This document shows positions 14,979 through 18,130 of a stretch of DNA of 18,130 nucleotides, one piece after another. Numbering within the stretch: position 1 is the first letter of the stretch; each line of letters starts with the position of its first letter. Origin of the DNA: Candidatus Saccharibacteria bacterium UBA4387 (GTDB taxonomy: Bacteria > Patescibacteriota > Saccharimonadia > Saccharimonadales > Saccharimonadaceae); NCBI GenBank assembly GCA_002391075.1, contig DGRN01000021.1, positions 1 through 18,130 of the forward strand, in the 5' to 3' direction. The notes under the pieces were generated by a model. It was not told the origin of the DNA, made no database searches, and saw nothing but the letters and a program-made list of their open reading frames with translations. A program made the position numbers and the translations under genes.

Positions 14979-16053
14979 CAATCAGCTCCTTCATCTTGCG
15001 CAAAAACTCCTCTTTCGCAAACTTTTCCGCACTCTTCGCAACCTTTTTACTCGAAAAACTCAATCCCTCAAACCGCAAAATCGCTTTCTCGAGACTTTTC
15101 ACGCTCTGTTTTTTGAATAAAACTCCATTTTCGCCGTCAATCACAAAATCTCGCGCTCCGCCTTCCGCGAAAGTAATCACCGGACAACCCGCCGAAAGCG
15201 CCTCGACCGGCGCAATCCCAAACGGCTCCAAACTCGGAAAAATAAACGCCTTCGCCCCAGCAAGCTTCTGGTTCAGCTCCTCGCTGCTCAACCATGGCAA
15301 AAACTCAACCAAAGGCGACCCGTTCGCAATTCGCTTCAGATTCTCATGTTCCGGCCCCTCGCCAATCATCAAGAGCTTCCGCTTCTGCGTGATACATGCC
15401 CGCACGATCAAATCCTGCCTCTTCCAAGACACTTGTCGCGAAAAATTAATGTAATAGTCGCCAGAAGCGTCTTTTTGTGGCCTAAACTTATCAGTTTCCA
15501 CTGGTGGCGCCACAATCACCGCCTCGCGCTCATAATATTTCGCAATCTGCTCAGCTGCATGGCTCGAAATCGTCACAAAACAATCCGGTCTCTGCGCTGC
15601 CTTAAAATCCGCCTTTCGCAAAGGCTTCACTAGCAACTTTAAGCCAAACCGCGCCAAAAAATTCAATTTTCCAAACCCAGGATCCGCCAGATAACTCTCG
15701 TACATTTGCCAATAATACTGTGTTGGCACGTGGCAATAACAGATATGGAACGCATCGCCGGTCTTTACGCTCTTCGCTTCCGCCCCAGTCACCGAAATTA
15801 CCAAGTCATAACTCGACAAATCCAAATGGCTAAAATAAAGCTGCCTCAATGGCGCCAAAAAGCGTCGCATTCCACTCGGAAAAATCTGCAGCCAACCCGT
15901 CCGCACATCCGCACCGTCAAACCAGTCAATTCCGCGCTTATCGTACTTCGATGTAAAAATTGGCGCTTTGGGAAACATCTCGTGAATCGCCAAAAGCACT
16001 TTTTCTGCACCGCCCGTATTTGTTAGCCAATCGCAAACGATTGCAACTTTCAT
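14959..16053 (-). CDS. Glycosyltransferase family 4 (group 1)
   Basis: This cytoplasmic or peripheral enzyme of 364 residues transfers a sugar from a nucleotide donor to a growing lipid-linked glycan. The GT-B fold is indicated by the N-terminal MKVAIVCDWL with TGGAEKV at 13-19, the inter-domain stretch YYINFSRQVSWKRQDLIVRA with Arg206 and Lys211, and the family motif E276-PFGIAPV-E284 (EX7E). The sequence recalls mannosyltransferase-like members, but the donor and acceptor are not determinable. TATAAT lies exactly 6 nt before the ATG with no Shine-Dalgarno, so its mRNA is probably leaderless. It is first in an operon with the ligase and LCP genes. Confidence 0.93.
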   Translation of the reverse strand: MKVAIVCDWLTNTGGAEKVLLAIHEMFPKAPIFTSKYDKRGIDWFDGADVRTGWLQIFPSGMRRFLAPLRQLYFSHLDLSSYDLVISVTGAEAKSVKTGDAFHICYCHVPTQYYWQMYESYLADPGFGKLNFLARFGLKLLVKPLRKADFKAAQRPDCFVTISSHAAEQIAKYYEREAVIVAPPVETDKFRPQKDASGDYYINFSRQVSWKRQDLIVRACITQKRKLLMIGEGPEHENLKRIANGSPLVEFLPWLSSEELNQKLAGAKAFIFPSLEPFGIAPVEALSAGCPVITFAEGGARDFVIDGENGVLFKKQSVKSLEKAILRFEGLSFSSKKVAKSAEKFAKEEFLRKMKELIDEKMAR

Positions 16054-16059
16054 GTCTCA

Positions 16060-16087
16060 ATTATATCAAACCGCCCGCCTAGTGCAA
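16060..16087 (-). promoter_or_regulatory. Promoter of the glycan operon, predicted leaderless
   Basis: On the minus strand, TTGCAC (16082-16087), a 16-bp spacer and TATAAT (16060-16065) are followed by only 6 nt (TGAGAC) and the ATG at 16053. Transcription would start at or next to the A of ATG. It is divergent from the galE promoter; the two -10 elements are 38 bp apart. Confidence 0.75.
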
Positions 16088-16103
16088 AAATCGCAGATTA
16101 TTA

Positions 16104-16109
16104 TATAAT
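16104..16109 (+). promoter_or_regulatory. -10 element of galE, predicted leaderless
   Basis: TATAAT lies exactly 6 nt (AACAAC) before the galE ATG at 16116. No Shine-Dalgarno fits in between. The -35 at 17 bp (16081-16086) is poor and overlaps the -35 of the divergent glycan promoter, so the two promoters may compete. Confidence 0.65.
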
Positions 16110-16115
16110 AACAAC

Positions 16116-17120
16116 ATGAGTCAACGAATTTTAGTTACCGGCGGCACTGGCTACATCGGTTCCAATACCGCAGTAGAGCTGCTTTCCGCTGGTCACGAGG
16201 TTGAAATCCTCGACAATTTATACAATAGCAAAATCGAAGTCCTTGATGAGATAGAGCAAATCACCGGCAAAAAGCCAAAATTCCACCAAGTTGACCTTCT
16301 CGACGAAGCTGGCGTGACGCGCGTCTTCAAAGAAGGCAATTTCGACGCGGTAATCCACTTTGCTGGCTACAAAGCCGTCGGTGAATCTGTCGATAAGCCT
16401 CTGGAATATTACGAAAACAACGTCACTGGCACACTCCATCTGCTCAAGGCCATGCGCGAAACCGGCGTCAAGAAAATCATTTTCTCATCCTCGGCTACCG
16501 TTTATGGCGTTCAGGAAAGCCCAGAATATGTCGAAACTATGCAAACTGGCGGCCATCTTTCCAACCCGTACGGTCGCACAAAATATTTCATCGAAGAAAT
16601 CCTGAAAGATTATAGTGTTGCGGATCCAGAATTCCAGGTCTGCTTGTTGCGCTATTTCAACCCTGTCGGCGCACATCCGGCTGGTCTCCTCGGCGACGAT
16701 CCGAATGGTATTCCAAATAATCTCATGCCATTCATTATGCGCGTCGCAAACGGCCACCTTCCAGAACTCAAGATTTTTGGTGACGACTATCCTACAGAGG
16801 ATGGCACCTGCCGCCGCGACTACATCCACGTTGTAGATCTCGCAAAAGGCCACATGGCTGCTCTCGACCACCTCAAACCGGGCGTTTCCATCTATAATCT
16901 CGGCTCAGGCAAACCGACCTCTGTCAAAGAAATCGTCACCGCTTTCGAGCGCGCCCGTGGCGAAGAACTACCAAAAAGCATCGCTCCGCGCCGTTCTGGC
17001 GACCTTCCAGAATTCTGGGCCAACCCAGCAAAGGCCAAGGCGGAACTTAACTGGCAGACCGAGCTTGATATCGACGACGTTATGCGCGACACGCTCGCCT
17101 ATATCGCAAAACACGCCTAA
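16116..17120 (+). CDS. galE: UDP-glucose 4-epimerase
   Basis: GalE interconverts UDP-glucose and UDP-galactose (some members also the N-acetyl forms) with bound NAD. The 334 residues match the extended SDR family. The Rossmann glycine motif is GGTGYIGS at 9-16. The catalytic set is SSSATVYG (Ser126), Tyr152 and Lys156 in NPYGRTKY, and the C-terminal sugar-binding half contains RRDYIHVVDLA. It is divergent from the glycan operon and convergent with a GT2 gene, which suits a supply of UDP-Gal for surface glycan synthesis. Substrate range (UDP-Glc versus UDP-GlcNAc) cannot be set by eye. Confidence 0.95.
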   Translation: MSQRILVTGGTGYIGSNTAVELLSAGHEVEILDNLYNSKIEVLDEIEQITGKKPKFHQVDLLDEAGVTRVFKEGNFDAVIHFAGYKAVGESVDKPLEYYENNVTGTLHLLKAMRETGVKKIIFSSSATVYGVQESPEYVETMQTGGHLSNPYGRTKYFIEEILKDYSVADPEFQVCLLRYFNPVGAHPAGLLGDDPNGIPNNLMPFIMRVANGHLPELKIFGDDYPTEDGTCRRDYIHVVDLAKGHMAALDHLKPGVSIYNLGSGKPTSVKEIVTAFERARGEELPKSIAPRRSGDLPEFWANPAKAKAELNWQTELDIDDVMRDTLAYIAKHA

Positions 17121-17125
17121 AAAAT

Positions 17126-17155
17126 GCCCCGCAAGGGGCTATTTTTTGATTTTTG
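17126..17155. terminator. Shared bidirectional terminator of galE and the GT2 gene
   Basis: GCCCC-GCAA-GGGGC (17126-17139) is followed by TATTTTTTG on the plus strand. On the minus strand the same hairpin is followed by ATTTTTTAGG. The GT2 stop codon (17139-17141) starts at the hairpin edge, so one hairpin serves both convergent genes. The loop and arm sequence CCGCAAGGGGCT is shared with the khpB terminator. Confidence 0.85.
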
Positions 17156-18050
17156 CCAAAATCGCCGCGCCGCAATATTCCAAAAAGCCGACATACTGGC
17201 GTTTCTCAGTGTAACTTAACGGCGAGCGTACTACCGCTAGCGCGTGCGAAACTCGAAAGCGCAGCCACAACTTCTCAAGATAGAAATTCCGCTTCTCGCC
17301 GCCGCCACGCGCCCACTCGCGTACATCCGCAAAACTCCGCTGCCAATTTTTCCAGCGCAAAGCCGAAGACGCCACTGTACTGGTCGGCGTCCCGTAATTA
17401 TAGACATAAAGCGCACTCGGAATAAAACGCATCAGCCCGTCCTCGAAACAATCCAGATAATCCAGCACAAACCTCGTATCTTCCGCAAAATCCAAATTTC
17501 GCTTGAAACGGATTTTATTTTTTCTAATTACGTCAGCACGAAAAATCTTATTCACCACCGGGTACAGCCTGCCGTCCAGAGTCATTAATCTCACGACATA
17601 AGTCCGAAAATCCTCACCCGCCTTTCTTGGCGCCGCCGCAGTTACATACTGCAAAATGTTTTTGCGCGAATACAAGTATCTCTGTTTAATCCCGCAAGCC
17701 GCCAAAATCGCCTCGCCGCGCATCGCGCTCTCTAGCTTTGCGAAAAACGACTTCGAAATTTCATCATCCGAATCCAAAAAACAAATCAGATCGCCCGTCG
17801 CCACCTCTAAGCCTCGATTTCGCGCGCTCGCCGCCCCGCGGTTTTTCGCCTGCTCAATAATCTGAATCTCGCTCTCGTCTTTCACGAACCGCTTCAGCTG
17901 CGCCAAACTATCGTCGCTCGAGTTATCATCGACGCAAATAATCTCAAGATTCTCGTACCCGCAGCGCAAAACCTGACGCAAAAGCCGCAACAAACTCTCG
18001 CCGGTATTATAAAAAGGAATAATAACTGATATCTTAGGCAATTCGCTCAT
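17139..18050 (-). CDS. Glycosyltransferase family 2
   Basis: The GT-A fold enzyme of 303 residues starts with KISVIIPFYNTGESL, the standard GT2 opening, followed by the nucleotide-binding ICVDDNSSDDS at 38-48, KNRGAASARNRGLEVATGD, and the metal-binding DSDD at 93-96. The remaining two thirds are variable, with DFAEDTRFVLDYL as the likely ED-type acceptor-side motif. No membrane segments are seen, so it is cytoplasmic. Donor and acceptor are unknown; the setting near galE suggests glycan side-chain work. TATAAT lies exactly 6 nt before the ATG with no Shine-Dalgarno. The stop sits on the terminator shared with galE. Confidence 0.92.
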   Translation of the reverse strand: MSELPKISVIIPFYNTGESLLRLLRQVLRCGYENLEIICVDDNSSDDSLAQLKRFVKDESEIQIIEQAKNRGAASARNRGLEVATGDLICFLDSDDEISKSFFAKLESAMRGEAILAACGIKQRYLYSRKNILQYVTAAAPRKAGEDFRTYVVRLMTLDGRLYPVVNKIFRADVIRKNKIRFKRNLDFAEDTRFVLDYLDCFEDGLMRFIPSALYVYNYGTPTSTVASSALRWKNWQRSFADVREWARGGGEKRNFYLEKLWLRFRVSHALAVVRSPLSYTEKRQYVGFLEYCGAAILAKIKK

Positions 18051-18056
18051 ATTTTC

Positions 18057-18071
18057 ATTATATGTTAAAAT
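18057..18071. promoter_or_regulatory. Back-to-back -10 elements for two divergent genes
   Basis: A minus-strand TATAAT (18057-18062) lies 6 nt before the GT2 ATG, and a plus-strand TAAAAT (18066-18071) lies 6 nt before the ATG at 18078. Only 3 bp separate them, so each promoter's upstream part lies inside the other gene's first codons. The -35 matches are poor on both sides. Confidence 0.55.
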
Positions 18072-18077
18072 ATTGAA

Positions 18078-18130
18078 ATGATGGGAGCCAGAATTCCTAA
18101 AGTTTTCAATAAGCGCAACCGTGTTTTATT
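18078..18130 (+). CDS. Start of an unknown gene, cut by the window edge
   Basis: Two adjacent ATG codons (18078, 18081) open a frame MMGARIPKVFNKRNRVL that runs to the window end without a stop. TAAAAT 6 nt before the first ATG matches the leaderless pattern of the neighbours. Only 17 full codons are visible, so no function can be given and the call is tentative. Confidence 0.45.
   Translation, partial: MMGARIPKVFNKRNRVL

Noticed and set aside
14979..14981. TTG start for the ligase gene
   Set aside because: Adjacent ATG at 14978 has the better 7-nt spacing from AAGGAG.
1..18130. UGA recoding (as in Gracilibacteria/Absconditabacteria)
   Set aside because: TGA ends the first gene with an ATGA overlap to the next, and no gene needs read-through of TGA.
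1..18130. CRISPR arrays, insertion sequences, tRNA or rRNA genes
   Set aside because: No regularly spaced direct repeats of 25-40 bp, no transposase-like frames with terminal inverted repeats, and no cloverleaf or rRNA sequence seen by eye.

Overview
The window is chromosomal DNA around a bacterial replication origin. Gene order is recF-dnaN-dnaA on the minus strand, divergent from rpmH-rnpA-yidC-khpB (jag) on the plus strand. This is the classical bacterial oriC neighbourhood. UGA is read as stop (the first gene ends in TGA) and no UGA-as-sense reading is needed, so the standard bacterial code applies. The compact layout, the large unrecognised membrane protein next to a secreted wall hydrolase, and the LCP/O-antigen-ligase/glycosyltransferase cluster suggest a Patescibacteria/CPR genome, most likely Candidatus Saccharibacteria. 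That taxonomic call is inference; the origin assignment is much firmer.

Layout. (1) 1-5261, plus strand: three tightly linked genes. They are the 3' part of a large unrecognised membrane protein, a secreted three-domain wall-active enzyme (lysozyme-like, SGNH esterase-like, NlpC/P60-like) and a single-pass membrane protein with a PEGA-like domain. They end at a strong hairpin terminator. (2) 5329-9209, minus strand: recF, dnaN and dnaA. The 321-bp dnaA-dnaN gap holds an array of DnaA-box-like 9-mers and a TAG-triplet tract next to a perfect TTTTCCACA, which matches the architecture of a bacterial basal origin-unwinding element. (3) 9210-9439: divergent control region with three more boxes, one of them over the dnaA -35 position, plus promoters for dnaA and rpmH. 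(4) 9440-11570, plus strand: rpmH, rnpA, yidC, khpB, then a terminator. (5) 11764-16053, minus strand: an envelope polysaccharide operon of GT4 glycosyltransferase, O-antigen ligase/polymerase family protein and LCP attachment protein. (6) 16116-17120, plus strand: galE. (7) 17139-18050, minus strand: GT2 glycosyltransferase, tail to tail with galE and sharing a bidirectional terminator. (8) 18078-18130: start of a further plus-strand gene.

How the parts fit. DnaA, the beta clamp and RecF serve replication and repair. rpmH, rnpA, yidC and khpB serve translation, tRNA processing and membrane insertion. The right-hand block plausibly makes UDP-galactose, builds a surface glycan, and polymerises or ligates it and attaches it to the wall. 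The left-hand block looks like a cell-surface cassette that remodels peptidoglycan, possibly that of a host or partner cell.

Two non-gene patterns stand out. The exact 9-mer TTTTCCACA (either strand) occurs 12 times, where uniform chance gives well under one. The copies include a group of three inside the O-antigen ligase gene, in more than one reading frame. Second, four genes on the right (two of them a divergent pair) show a TATAAT-like -10 exactly 6 nt before ATG with no Shine-Dalgarno, which predicts leaderless mRNAs, whereas several core genes and downstream cistrons carry clear Shine-Dalgarno sequences.
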